From contig UQLY01000002.1 of the NCBI GenBank assembly GCA_900542015.1, positions 62,001-126,000 of the forward strand: a DNA stretch of 64,000 bases. Reading direction: 5' to 3'. Below the pieces are notes generated by a model. It was not told the DNA's origin and made no database searches. It saw only the letters and a list, made by a program, of their open reading frames with translations. The position numbers and the translations under genes are program-made. The stretch is from an uncultured Lachnospiraceae bacterium. GTDB taxonomy: Bacteria; Bacillota; Clostridia; Lachnospirales; Lachnospiraceae. Shown here one piece after another: positions 18,779 to 27,081 of the stretch; position 1 is the stretch's first letter; every line of letters starts with the position of its first letter.

Positions 18779-19855
18779 TTATTTGTACATTTCTTCGTAA
18801 TATTTCTGATAATCGCCGCTTGTGACATTCTTCATCCAATCCTCATGCTCAAAGAACCACTGAATCGTCTTTTTGATGCCTTCCTTGAACATAGTCTCGG
18901 GTTCCCAGCCGATCTCCGCCTTGATCTTGTCCGGCGCAATGGCGTATCTGCGGTCATGCCCCTTGCGGTCCTCCACATAAGTAATCAGATCCTTGCTGAC
19001 AAGCGCCTTCCTCGGATCGTCATCGGGAAGCATTTCCTGCAATGTCTCGATGATAATATTGATAATCTCAATATTCTGTTTTTCGTTATGCCCGCCTACA
19101 TTGTAGGTTTCAAACAGCCTGCCCTGCTCCTGCACCATATCGATCGCCTTCGCATGATCCTCCACAAACAGCCAGTCGCGGACGTTTTTACCGTCGCCGT
19201 AGACAGGCAGCTTTTTCCCCTGAAGCGCATTATTGATAATCAGGGGAATCAATTTCTCCGGGAACTGATAAGGTCCGTAATTGTTGGAACAGTTGGTAAT
19301 GTTCGCCGGGAAATGATAGGTGTCCATATATGCCTTAACCAGCATGTCCGAGCTCGCCTTGGACGCTGAATAAGGGCTGTGCGGCGCGTAAGGCGTCGTC
19401 TCGTAAAAATATCCGCCGTCTTCATCCAAAGAGCCGTACACCTCATCGGTGGAAACATGTAAAAATTTCTTGCCCTCTTTAAACGAACCGTCCGGCAGCT
19501 CCCATGCCGCCTTCGCGCAGTTTAACATAACCGCCGTACCGAGTACGTTTGTCTGAACAAACACTTCCGGATTGCGGATACTGCGGTCCACATGGCTTTC
19601 CGCCGCAAAATGGACAACTCTGTCAATGTCGTTTTCCGCAAATATTTTAGCAATCGCCTCTTTGTCACAAATATCGGCTTTCACAAAAGTATAATTTTCT
19701 CTTGATTCGATATCCTTTAGATTCTCAAGATTACCGGCGTAAGTCAACGCATCCACATTAATAATACGAATTTCGTTATCGTATTTTTTAAACATATAAT
19801 GAATGTAATTTGAACCGATAAATCCGGCTCCGCCCGTCACTAAATAAGTCCTCAT
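18779..19855 (-). CDS. rfbB: dTDP-glucose 4,6-dehydratase
   Basis: 358 residues of the extended short-chain dehydrogenase type: NAD-binding GGAGFIGSNYIHY, HFAAESHVDRS, the catalytic TDEVYG (Thr-Asp-Glu) and the YSASKAS Tyr/Lys pair. It forms dTDP-4-keto-6-deoxyglucose from dTDP-glucose. AGGAGGAGCC precedes the start. It is the first gene of the 19-kb minus-strand operon, but the 195 bases upstream show only AT-rich DNA with a TAAAAT and no convincing -35 box. Confidence 0.95.
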   Translation of the reverse strand: MRTYLVTGGAGFIGSNYIHYMFKKYDNEIRIINVDALTYAGNLENLKDIESRENYTFVKADICDKEAIAKIFAENDIDRVVHFAAESHVDRSIRNPEVFVQTNVLGTAVMLNCAKAAWELPDGSFKEGKKFLHVSTDEVYGSLDEDGGYFYETTPYAPHSPYSASKASSDMLVKAYMDTYHFPANITNCSNNYGPYQFPEKLIPLIINNALQGKKLPVYGDGKNVRDWLFVEDHAKAIDMVQEQGRLFETYNVGGHNEKQNIEIINIIIETLQEMLPDDDPRKALVSKDLITYVEDRKGHDRRYAIAPDKIKAEIGWEPETMFKEGIKKTIQWFFEHEDWMKNVTSGDYQKYYEEMYK

Positions 19856-19980
19856 AATCGTGGCTCCTCCTAAATATCTATAAATATTTTTAGACGCTCT
19901 TTTTATTTTACCCTATTTAGCACAAAAATGCACTAAAAATTTTTGTCGATATTTTTGGTCGGTTTCATCCCTCCGTTTTA

Positions 19981-20009
19981 TTGACGTTTTTCTACAAATA
20001 TGTAAGAAT
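19981..20009 (+). promoter_or_regulatory. Promoter for the zinc-ribbon miniprotein
   Basis: TTGACG (19981-19986), 17-base spacer ending TGT (extended -10 character), AAGAAT (20004-20009). It faces away from rfbB, making 19856-20051 a divergent control region. Confidence 0.5.
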
Positions 20010-20051
20010 TTTTGTATGCGACAGAAAAACAGGAAGGTATGGTAGGTATTT

Positions 20052-20228
20052 ATGTTATATATTCATTATTGTGAAAAATGCGAAAAGGTGCATATGCTGA
20101 ACGGACATAAAAAAATTTGCCCCAAATGTGAGAAGCCTTTACAGGAGCTTCCGGTTTCCTTTTTGCAGTACACTTCTTATTCTGCGGAAGAGAGGGCGTT
20201 TTTACTGGAACAATGGAAGAAGCGGTAA
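20052..20228 (+). CDS. Zinc-ribbon miniprotein, 58 residues
   Basis: The frame from ATG 20052 to TAA 20226 codes MLYIHYCEKCEKVHM and so on, with two Cys pairs (CEKC at 7-10 and CPKC at 23-26), the spacing of a small zinc ribbon. The C-terminus is helical and charged (SAEERAFLLEQWKKR). GTAGG and AGGAAGG lie upstream, and a promoter fits. It lies between divergent rfbB and ugd on the ugd strand. Function is unknown; a nucleic-acid or protein-binding role is only a guess. The Cys pattern and the control signals make it likely real despite its size. Confidence 0.7.
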   Translation: MLYIHYCEKCEKVHMLNGHKKICPKCEKPLQELPVSFLQYTSYSAEERAFLLEQWKKR

Positions 20229-20268
20229 ACTGCATTTTCATTCTTTTATGCCTCATGCGTTCCCTTGC

Positions 20269-20297
20269 TTGTCATTTTCTCCATCAACTGTTAGAAT
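20269..20297 (+). promoter_or_regulatory. SigmaA promoter of ugd
   Basis: TTGTCA (20269-20274), 17-base spacer, TAGAAT (20292-20297). The ugd start is 36 bases downstream with GGAGG before it. Good match and spacing. Confidence 0.7.
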
Positions 20298-20332
20298 AGA
20301 TATGTTTAAAAAACGAAACGCAGGAGGCAGAC

Positions 20333-21667
20333 ATGAAAATTGCAGTTGTTGGGACAGGTTATGTAGGGCTCGTTACGGGAACGTGCTTTTCGGATATGGG
20401 AAACGATGTATGGTGCGTCGACGTGGACCGGTCCAAAATTGAAAATCTGAAACAGGGCATCATCCCCATCTATGAACCCGGTCTGGAAGGTATGGTCAAA
20501 AACAATTATGAGCTGGGGCATTTGAGATTTACAACGGACATTTCCGAAGCATTGACCTATGCTAACATCTGTTTTATCGCCGTAGGCACTCCCATGGGCG
20601 AGGACGGCAGCGCAGATCTGCATTATGTACTGGAAGTCGCTTCCCAGATCGGCGCCAATATGAAACGCCATATGTATGTGGTAGACAAATCCACCGTGCC
20701 CGTCGGAACGGCAAAAAAAGTCCGCGCGGCAATTCAGGCGGAATTGGACAGGCGGGGCAGCGACCTGACCTTTGACGTAATATCCAATCCGGAGTTTCTC
20801 AAAGAAGGAACCGCCGTCGGAGACTGCATGAGACCGGACCGCATCGTCATCGGCGCGGATAGCGACGAGGCGTTCGCCGTGATGGAACGGCTTTACCTGC
20901 CTTATATTTTAAATACCGAAAATTTCATCCGCATGGATATCGCCAGCGCGGAAATGACAAAATATACGGCAAACGCCATGCTTGCCACCAAAATCAGCTT
21001 TATGAATGAGATCAGCAATATCTGCGAGAAGGTGGGCGCCGACGTCAACAAGGTGCGCCGGGGAATCGGATCGGACAAGCGCATCGGCTATTCCTTTATC
21101 TATGCCGGATGCGGTTACGGCGGAAGCTGTTTTCCCAAAGACGTACAGGCGTTAATAAAGACCAGCGAACAATACGGTCACACGCCTCACATTTTACAGG
21201 CGGTGGAAACCGTCAACGCCGACCAGAAGCTGGTCATTCCCCGCAAGGTAGTAACCCGTTTCGGCGAGGATCTGACCGGTCTGAATTTTGCGGTCTGGGG
21301 TCTTGCTTTTAAACCGGATACGGACGATATGCGCCAGGCTGCCGCCATCACTATCATCAACGAGCTGACAAAGCGCGGCGCCCTTGTAACTGCCTATGAT
21401 CCCAAAGCGATCAAAGAAGCGAAAGAATGTTATCTGAAGGATAACGACAGAGTAACTTATGTGACCAGCAAATACACGGCTTTAAATGACGCCGACGCAA
21501 TGATACTGGTAACGGAATGGAAGGAATTTCGCTCTCCCGATCTGGACGAGATTAAGAAACGCCTGAAAACCCCCATTATCTTTGACGGCAGGAACCAATA
21601 TGACCGCAAGGAGTTAAAGAAAATGGGCTTCGAATACTACCAGATCGGTGTCGGAAGCCCACAATAA
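20333..21667 (+). CDS. ugd: UDP-glucose 6-dehydrogenase
   Basis: 444 residues with the Rossmann start VVGTGYVGLVTG, IAVGTPMGEDG, STVPVGTAKK, the substrate-binding NPEFLKEG, and the active-site Cys in GYGGSCFPKD (about residue 263). It oxidises UDP-glucose to UDP-glucuronate with two NAD. The GDP-mannose dehydrogenase branch is less likely given the FLKEGTAV context. It is one of two plus-strand genes; its stop and the stop of the converging glycosyltransferase are only three bases apart, so the two transcripts must overlap. GGAGG lies seven bases before ATG. Confidence 0.93.
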   Translation: MKIAVVGTGYVGLVTGTCFSDMGNDVWCVDVDRSKIENLKQGIIPIYEPGLEGMVKNNYELGHLRFTTDISEALTYANICFIAVGTPMGEDGSADLHYVLEVASQIGANMKRHMYVVDKSTVPVGTAKKVRAAIQAELDRRGSDLTFDVISNPEFLKEGTAVGDCMRPDRIVIGADSDEAFAVMERLYLPYILNTENFIRMDIASAEMTKYTANAMLATKISFMNEISNICEKVGADVNKVRRGIGSDKRIGYSFIYAGCGYGGSCFPKDVQALIKTSEQYGHTPHILQAVETVNADQKLVIPRKVVTRFGEDLTGLNFAVWGLAFKPDTDDMRQAAAITIINELTKRGALVTAYDPKAIKEAKECYLKDNDRVTYVTSKYTALNDADAMILVTEWKEFRSPDLDEIKKRLKTPIIFDGRNQYDRKELKKMGFEYYQIGVGSPQ

Positions 21668-21670
21668 TCA

Positions 21671-22360
21671 TCAATGATATTTTAAAATACAATAGATGGC
21701 GCGAAGCCCGTCTTTAAAGCCGATTTTCTTACCTTCTTCGTTGGTGCGCGGATAGTAGGAAATCGGCACTTCTTTTACCCGGACTTTCATGTCCGCAATC
21801 TTTGCGGTAATTTCGGGTTCAAAGCCGAACCGCTTCTCTTCAATATCCACGGACTGGATAATTTCCCGCTTAAAAGCCTTATAGCAAGTCTCCATATCCG
21901 TCAGGTGCAGATGGGTAAACAGATTGGAGAGCATCGTCAAAAACTTATTTGCCGCCCTGTTGGCAAGATACCCTTTTGCCTTTGTCCGCAGGAACCGGGA
22001 ACCGTAAACCACATCCGCTTCTCCGTTTATAATAGGCTCAATGACCTGCGGATACTCCAACGGATCATATTCCATATCCGCATCCTGAATAATTACAATA
22101 TCCCCTGTGGCATGGGCAAAACCGGTTTTCAGCGCGGCGCCTTTTCCCCCGTTTTCCTCATGATAAACAAGCTGCGCCACCCTGTTTCTTACCTTTTCCT
22201 CCAAAATATCCCGGGTTCCGTCGGTAGACATATCGTCCACAACAATAATTTCTTTATTGGGCACATCCGCCTGGTCTACTTTGTCCAAAATTCTAATAAT
22301 ATTTTCCCTTTCATTGTAGCAGGGAATCACAATTGTCAACGTTATCGTTTCTTTATTCAT
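21671..22360 (-). CDS. GT2 glycosyltransferase (polyprenyl-phosphate sugar transferase-like)
   Basis: 229 residues from the ATG at 22360 (CGGGAG six bases upstream). Motifs: TIVIPCYNERENI, VVDDMSTDGT, GGKGAALKTGF and QDADMEYDP, the DxD-like metal site of dolichol-phosphate-glucose/mannose type enzymes. No membrane helices follow, so it is the soluble single-domain form. It probably loads a sugar onto undecaprenyl phosphate. It is the last gene of the short operon starting at 26.2 kb and overlaps the upstream membrane gene by eight bases. Confidence 0.85.
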   Translation of the reverse strand: MNKETITLTIVIPCYNERENIIRILDKVDQADVPNKEIIVVDDMSTDGTRDILEEKVRNRVAQLVYHEENGGKGAALKTGFAHATGDIVIIQDADMEYDPLEYPQVIEPIINGEADVVYGSRFLRTKAKGYLANRAANKFLTMLSNLFTHLHLTDMETCYKAFKREIIQSVDIEEKRFGFEPEITAKIADMKVRVKEVPISYYPRTNEEGKKIGFKDGLRAIYCILKYH

Positions 22361-23141
22361 GGTTTTCTCCCGTATCGTGATAGAGAACATAATTTTCTGT
22401 CTCCGTCAAGACTTCATATCCTCCGTATTTCATTGCGCTTCTATCGTCCGCCTCTAAAGGTAGTATCAAATAATTGCATTGATAATTCTTTGCTGTCGCT
22501 GTAATATTTCCAAGCTGATTTATGGGCTGCTGCATCTGGTCATGCAGAAGGACCAGATCGGCACCGTAAAATTGTTCCACCACTTCTGGCGGCTGACTGA
22601 TCAGCGTTACCTCATAAGGCAGTCCTATATATTGACTATAGGCTCTCGCACTTTCCATAATATCATCATTTGCCAGCATTACAACAGGCTCGTCCTCAAT
22701 ATTCATTTTTTCAAACATATCGAGATATTCATCCTCAATATACGCCCTGTTTTCACTCTTTGCCCTATGACCGCCGCTCATCAGTCCTCCTGCTATCACG
22801 GCAATTCCCGCCAACGCCAGAAACGTCAACAGCCTGTCCCGTTTCTTTTCACGCATCATTACCGCTTCCGTTGTACAATAAGCGCAAACGCCTGTTACCG
22901 GCAACAGCAGAAACGCAGACCAATACTCCTCTGCGGGAAAGTAAAAGCAAAGCAGATTATTTGCCGTAAAAGGATTCAAAATCAGCGCCAGCGCCAAAAG
23001 ACAGTAGGCGAACAGCATTCGGTTTTTCTTATTTTCTGCCAGAAACAGAAAAATAAACGCTATCAGAAATAAACCCAGGGACTGCCCCGCCGAATTTACC
23101 GTTTCCCACGCGCTCTTTATAATTTGGAAGACTGCAGCCAT
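22353..23141 (-). CDS. Membrane protein with extracytoplasmic tail (DUF6077-like, second part)
   Basis: 262 residues: four hydrophobic helices in the first 120, then a soluble region of about 130 residues without recognised catalytic motif. AGGAGG is eight bases upstream of the ATG. It overlaps the preceding membrane gene by 25 bases. The pair matches in layout the pair at 31.9-33.8 kb. Together each pair resembles one long DUF6077-type protein split in two. Function is unknown; by context it may be a polymer- or lipid-sugar-handling membrane protein. Confidence 0.6.
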   Translation of the reverse strand: MAAVFQIIKSAWETVNSAGQSLGLFLIAFIFLFLAENKKNRMLFAYCLLALALILNPFTANNLLCFYFPAEEYWSAFLLLPVTGVCAYCTTEAVMMREKKRDRLLTFLALAGIAVIAGGLMSGGHRAKSENRAYIEDEYLDMFEKMNIEDEPVVMLANDDIMESARAYSQYIGLPYEVTLISQPPEVVEQFYGADLVLLHDQMQQPINQLGNITATAKNYQCNYLILPLEADDRSAMKYGGYEVLTETENYVLYHDTGENHE

Positions 23142-24094
23142 GGCAGATACCTCCTTCCGATAAAGAGCAATCCGAATATGATTGCATTTAATCCCACTAA
23201 TGCAAATGCACGTTGTTCCAGCAAACAGGCGCTAATTATGCAGACGGCAAAAGAAATCCAGTATCCGGGCATCATCAGCCGCTCCTTCCCGGTCTTTCCT
23301 TCCGAATGATAAAAACGCAGACCGATCGCAAAGGCAAAGGGCACGCACAGCGCCAGCATTGCGTTCTCCATATGGTTTAATCCGTGAAGCACCAGCGACG
23401 ACTGGGTATACATACAGTCTCCCGCAATCGTCAGCACCGCCTCCGCCAAAAAGCACAGGACCCTTTTAGAACGGCCGCCCTCAAACAAAGCGCCCGCCGT
23501 TTCCCACATCAAAACCACGAACGCCGCATACAGGCTCAGGGGAATCACAATACATACCGCATCTGCCTGCGAAATGCCAAACAGCTTTTTCAGATAATAT
23601 CCAAGCATGACCATAATATCCGGGTTTGTCATGCCAAAGAAATCCAGCCGGTTGATATCCGCCATCATTGTGACAGCTCCGTCCGGAACATAATGCAAAT
23701 AAGAAAATGCGCCGGACAGCCATAAAGCGCCAGCCGCAGCTATTCCTACAGCTTCTTTACCCCGAAACGGCTGCCTAAATCCTTCCTCCTGAAGGAACAG
23801 GGAACGCAGACCGGTCCGGCTTTTCATTTTAATACAGCGGACGACCGCCAGGATCAGAATGATTACCATCTCACCGCAGATCATGCCTAAAACCGCTTTT
23901 ACGGGCGCCAGTCCCGGATTTGCCATATTTTCAGCCATACGGCGGACGCACAAAGAAAACAGTGTCAGATTAACGATTACGCCGCTCACATAGCCTGCCC
24001 CGAAGGTAACTCTTTTATCCGCAAATTTCAAAAGCAGCATCGTAACAACCGGCAGCGCACACAGACCGATCAGAACAAGCAATACCTTTAACAT
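23117..24094 (-). CDS. Multi-pass membrane protein (DUF6077-like, first part)
   Basis: 325 residues from the ATG at 24094, eight bases after GAGG; a TTG at 24121 is less likely. About eight membrane helices. Related in layout to the protein at 32.7-33.8 kb, but the acidic DDDD stretch after the fourth helix there is replaced here by PDGAVTMMADINRLD, so this copy is diverged. Probably a GT-C-like or polymer-handling membrane protein; no reaction can be assigned. Confidence 0.6.
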   Translation of the reverse strand: MLKVLLVLIGLCALPVVTMLLLKFADKRVTFGAGYVSGVIVNLTLFSLCVRRMAENMANPGLAPVKAVLGMICGEMVIILILAVVRCIKMKSRTGLRSLFLQEEGFRQPFRGKEAVGIAAAGALWLSGAFSYLHYVPDGAVTMMADINRLDFFGMTNPDIMVMLGYYLKKLFGISQADAVCIVIPLSLYAAFVVLMWETAGALFEGGRSKRVLCFLAEAVLTIAGDCMYTQSSLVLHGLNHMENAMLALCVPFAFAIGLRFYHSEGKTGKERLMMPGYWISFAVCIISACLLEQRAFALVGLNAIIFGLLFIGRRYLPWLQSSKL

Positions 24095-24113
24095 TTTTTT
24101 AATCCTCAAAATT

Positions 24114-26201
24114 TCATACAATCAATTTTTCTTTACACTCTTTATACAGCCTCTGCCTGGAACATTTGTCCCGGTACAATAATGCAACCGTATACTCTCC
24201 CGGATGCAGTTCGTCCCTCCTGATGCGGCAGCTAAAACCCGCAAGCCCTACATTCGTCTGCTCTGGCAGAATCTCTTCCACATCCTGCCGATAGCGGTCA
24301 TGTAAAGACGCCTCATACATACTTCCCGATTCATCAATCAGCACCAGCGATCTCTCATAACGGCTGGTATCCATATTTAATACATATGCCCAGCCTTCCA
24401 GCCAGTAAACATCCTGCTCTTCCTGCAGATCCAGTTTTCTCTCCAGCCTCACATGCTCCAATGTAACCGTGAGACAATCGTTATGCCACTCTTCCTTTAT
24501 CTTTCCTTTAAAGGGTTTGACCTGATTATAACAATTCCTCCGCTCGTAAGGATATAAATAGCTGCAAAAATATTTATGCTTGAATCCCGCCAAATTCGGA
24601 TTGTAATAAGGGTCTTTTCCCTTTAAATGCAGATGTCTTTCATAGACGATATCCTTTTCATGCAACAGCCTGTCCCACTTTTCATCGGACATCGTATCAT
24701 CCCCTCTGCTCAGGGATTCATGATGATACAATACGACGTCGTTCCGGACCACATTCCGGTATCCGAGATCGCGCAAAGAAAAGCAGAAGTCCACATCATT
24801 ATAAGATACCGCTATATCTTCACAGAATTTTTCAGTTTCCAGATAACAGGTCCGGCTAACCAAAAGACACGCTCCCGTAACGCCGATCACATCATAGGGC
24901 AGAACATTTCTTCCATAATAATAATCCCGTATATTGTCATGCTCTTTTAACAGCTTATGCGCCGGTCCTACCGGCAAATTGGTAATGCCTGCGTGCTGAA
25001 TCAGATCCGAGTCCGGATACAAGAGCTTTGCGCCCACAGCGCCCACATAATCCACAAGTACCTGTCCCACCATAACATCCAGCCAGTCAGGCTGCAAAAT
25101 TTCCATATCGTCGTTCAACAGCATGATATAGGCTCCCTTAGATGCGGCAAAGCCTAAATTGCACATTTTGGAGAAATTAAACTCCATAGGCTCGTAGAGA
25201 TACCGGAAGCCATACTTTTCCTGCAATAAACCAACCTTCCGACGATTTCCCTCATTGCTTCCATTATCCACTACAATCACTTCATAATCGGAATAATCCG
25301 TCCGTTCATAAAGACTCTCCAAACAGACGGCAAGCACATCCGCATTATTCTTGGACGGAATAATAATCGATACCATCGGTTTACGACCGTCTTTTTCAAT
25401 ATGGTAAACGGGTACGTGGTACTTTCTGCCCGCATGTACAATCTCTTTCATATGCGCTTCTCTTCCCCTGCGCCGGATCGCAGCCAGCTTACACGCGTCA
25501 TACATCGGTTCATATCCCCAATAAACGTTTTCATTTACCACTTCCGGTTTTTTGGGATCTTCAGGCTGATACCCCTCCCCTATGCTATGAAAAAGCACCT
25601 GGGGAATGTGCTTGATCCGCATACTGTCATTCTCCAGAAACTCTGTAAAAAACAGCATAAAATCATAAAAATACTGTCTGTCGCTGCATTCCTCTTCCGG
25701 AATCGCCGGTTGAAAGGAAATCAGCGCACGCCTGACCAGTACGCCCCGGAAGAAAATAATACTGCCAAAGTAAAAAAAGGACATCAGGGTATCCGGACTG
25801 TAATCAGGCTTGAACCATGCTCCATACCGGGCGCCGTTTTCCGGATCAACCATATCTTCATCGGCATAAGCCATTCCAAATCCCGAGTAGTCTGAAAAGA
25901 CACTTCTCCCTTCCATGACCGGCATGGAATAATTTCCCTGCCCCTGGCAGATCACAAACCAGCCGTCGGGAAGACACTCGTAGGCATCTTTTTTCTTTCT
26001 GATAATATTCATAAATTCCGAAAAATCCAATTTCTCTATTTTACTGATATATTCATCCTTTTCTCCGGGTTTCTTTTTCGGCTCGTTCTGGACAATCCAT
26101 TGTTTATAGGGATCTCTCATTTCTTCTACGATTTTCTCATAACGCCTGTGACATTTTTTCAACTGATGATCAAAAATAATCTGCTTGATTGGATTCGACA
26201 T
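24114..26201 (-). CDS. GT2 glycosyltransferase with degenerate first domain
   Basis: 695 residues. The first ~240 look like the back half of a GT2 domain (YADEDMVDP, AWFKPDYSPDT) but lack the nucleotide-binding front half, so this domain is probably inactive. Residues about 270-510 form a complete GT2: MVSIIIPSKNN, VVDNGS, LLNDDM and NDVDF. The C-terminal ~120 residues form a beta-rich module (WLEGWAYVLNMD, GLAGFSCRI, ELHPGEYTVALLYRD) found on other Clostridia glycosyltransferases. It is first in a four-gene operon with its own promoter, and AAAGGGG precedes its start. Confidence 0.8.
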   Translation of the reverse strand: MSNPIKQIIFDHQLKKCHRRYEKIVEEMRDPYKQWIVQNEPKKKPGEKDEYISKIEKLDFSEFMNIIRKKKDAYECLPDGWFVICQGQGNYSMPVMEGRSVFSDYSGFGMAYADEDMVDPENGARYGAWFKPDYSPDTLMSFFYFGSIIFFRGVLVRRALISFQPAIPEEECSDRQYFYDFMLFFTEFLENDSMRIKHIPQVLFHSIGEGYQPEDPKKPEVVNENVYWGYEPMYDACKLAAIRRRGREAHMKEIVHAGRKYHVPVYHIEKDGRKPMVSIIIPSKNNADVLAVCLESLYERTDYSDYEVIVVDNGSNEGNRRKVGLLQEKYGFRYLYEPMEFNFSKMCNLGFAASKGAYIMLLNDDMEILQPDWLDVMVGQVLVDYVGAVGAKLLYPDSDLIQHAGITNLPVGPAHKLLKEHDNIRDYYYGRNVLPYDVIGVTGACLLVSRTCYLETEKFCEDIAVSYNDVDFCFSLRDLGYRNVVRNDVVLYHHESLSRGDDTMSDEKWDRLLHEKDIVYERHLHLKGKDPYYNPNLAGFKHKYFCSYLYPYERRNCYNQVKPFKGKIKEEWHNDCLTVTLEHVRLERKLDLQEEQDVYWLEGWAYVLNMDTSRYERSLVLIDESGSMYEASLHDRYRQDVEEILPEQTNVGLAGFSCRIRRDELHPGEYTVALLYRDKCSRQRLYKECKEKLIV

Positions 26202-26277
26202 GACTGCCCCTTTATCTCATATTTTGTCAGACAGACCCAATGACAGCGCATATGCCTGCCTTAGCCCGCTTATATTC

Positions 26278-26306
26278 ATTATAATCATGTTTGTATAAAA
26301 TATCAA
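26278..26306 (-). promoter_or_regulatory. Strong sigmaA promoter for the glycosyltransferase operon
   Basis: TTGATA (26301-26306), 17-base spacer, TATAAT (26278-26283), about 75 bases before the start at 26201. It would drive the four genes down to 21671, separating them from the island at 26.5-31.7 kb. A GGCGGGC/GCCCGCC hairpin lies just upstream at 26341-26367, without a T tail. Confidence 0.75.
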
Positions 26307-26393
26307 ATGCTCTTTTTCCGGCGTTCGCTCCCCAAAGTACGGCGGGCAAAACTCTCTTCCGCCCGCCTCGCCCTTATTTCCAATCAGACATTC

Positions 26394-26510
26394 TCAGCCG
26401 GAATAAACATTCCCTTCCACGGCTTTTGTAAGCGCCAGTTTCTGGTGCGCCTTATAGATTACCTTTAACGCTTCTTCCGTAAAATTGATATTTCGTTTGT
26501 ATTTTGACAT
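26394..26510 (-). CDS. Small hypothetical protein, 38 residues
   Basis: ATG at 26510 to TGA at 26394, starting MSKYKRNINFTEEALK and ending VEGNVYSG. AAGGAG lies nine bases upstream. The peptide is basic at the N-terminus with a likely helix in the middle. I recognise no family. It sits between the island's terminator and the next promoter. It could be a real small gene or the start of a truncated one; a good ribosome site favours translation. Confidence 0.45.
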   Translation of the reverse strand: MSKYKRNINFTEEALKVIYKAHQKLALTKAVEGNVYSG

Positions 26511-26561
26511 ATGTTTTGTCTCCTTTTCTTTGACGTCATTTGAGAACCTGTAATCATAATA

Positions 26562-26737
26562 CAATATTATGTACAGCTCCTATCCCCGAATAGGGAGCGG
26601 CAGACCGGTTAAAAGCGTGCATTTTGTGCATAAAAAAAGAAATATAAGCCCTTTGGGGATTTATATTTCTTTTTGTTTGAAAAAATATTAAAATTTTTAT
26701 TGACAGGAGTATGCTTAATATTGTATTAAGTACAGTT
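26562..26737. repeat. Paired imperfect inverted repeats, possible small mobile element or operators
   Basis: At 26562-26578 the plus strand has CATAATA, CAA, TATTATG; at 26714-26730 it has CTTAATA, TTG, TATTAAG. Each is a 7-base-arm palindrome and both are followed on the plus strand by (A/T)-rich GTACAG. Read as ends of one segment they form inverted repeats of about 25 bases (both run inward to CTCCT). About 170 bases lie between outer ends, containing a bidirectional terminator. Confidence 0.45.
26638..26670. terminator. Bidirectional intrinsic terminator
   Basis: A 10-base perfect stem, AGAAATATAA (26638-26647) with TTATATTTCT (26661-26670), extended by CCC/GGG around a short loop. On the minus strand it is followed by seven T, on the plus strand by TTTTG. 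It would end minus-strand transcripts from the SIR2-kinase gene before the next operon. Confidence 0.7.
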
Positions 26738-27051
26738 TTGTACAAAACTGCACCAGACTGTTCCAACTGTCTGCAAATACCTTGGCAAAAGGCTGATTAA
26801 CTCCCACACCATAAAGCATCAGACCCTTTACTTTGATTTTCTCTCCCTTTCGACAATAGAGATTTTAGGTTAAATAACTTTTTATAATTTCCATCATCAA
26901 CGCCTCCGAAAAATTTGATCCATCCTATTGACAGACTGGTTGGTGCAGATTTCTCTTTGACCCTGACGAAAACCCCGTTTCTATAATATAAAGCATTTAT
27001 GGAGACGTATGCAATGACTAATAATTTTTCCTTGGAATCACACGCTTACAT
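26715..27051 (-). pseudogene. Decayed gene, about 118 codons
   Basis: An open frame without start codon (27045 to TAA 26797) gives a protein-like sequence containing VIAYVSINALYYRNGVF and TSLSIGWIKFFGG. The only in-frame ATG (27049-27051) is followed directly by TAA. Removing one G of the GGG near 26850 continues the frame as KGEKIKVKGLMLYGVGVN and VFADSWNSLVQF down to TAA at 26715. Two lesions therefore suggest a former gene of about 118 residues. I do not recognise the family. It follows the SIR2-kinase gene on the same strand and may once have belonged to that system. Confidence 0.45.
26733..26750. repeat. 18-base perfect palindrome
   Basis: CAGTTTTGTACAAAACTG reads the same on both strands. 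It directly follows a plus-strand TTGACA (26700-26705) and TATTAA (26724-26729) with an 18-base gap, so it could be an operator, but no plus-strand gene follows, and it also overlaps the decayed gene. Confidence 0.7.
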
Positions 27052-27081
27052 CTATCTAATCGTCTCTCGCTTATGTATCTT

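Noticed and set aside
26341..26367. GC-rich hairpin GGCGGGC/GCCCGCC considered as terminator
   Set aside because: No T tract on either strand; may only be a structured leader upstream of the promoter at 26278.
26554..26766. 70-codon minus-strand frame next to the terminator
   Set aside because: It reads through the terminator hairpin and both palindromes, has no ribosome site and no protein-like pattern; a chance frame.
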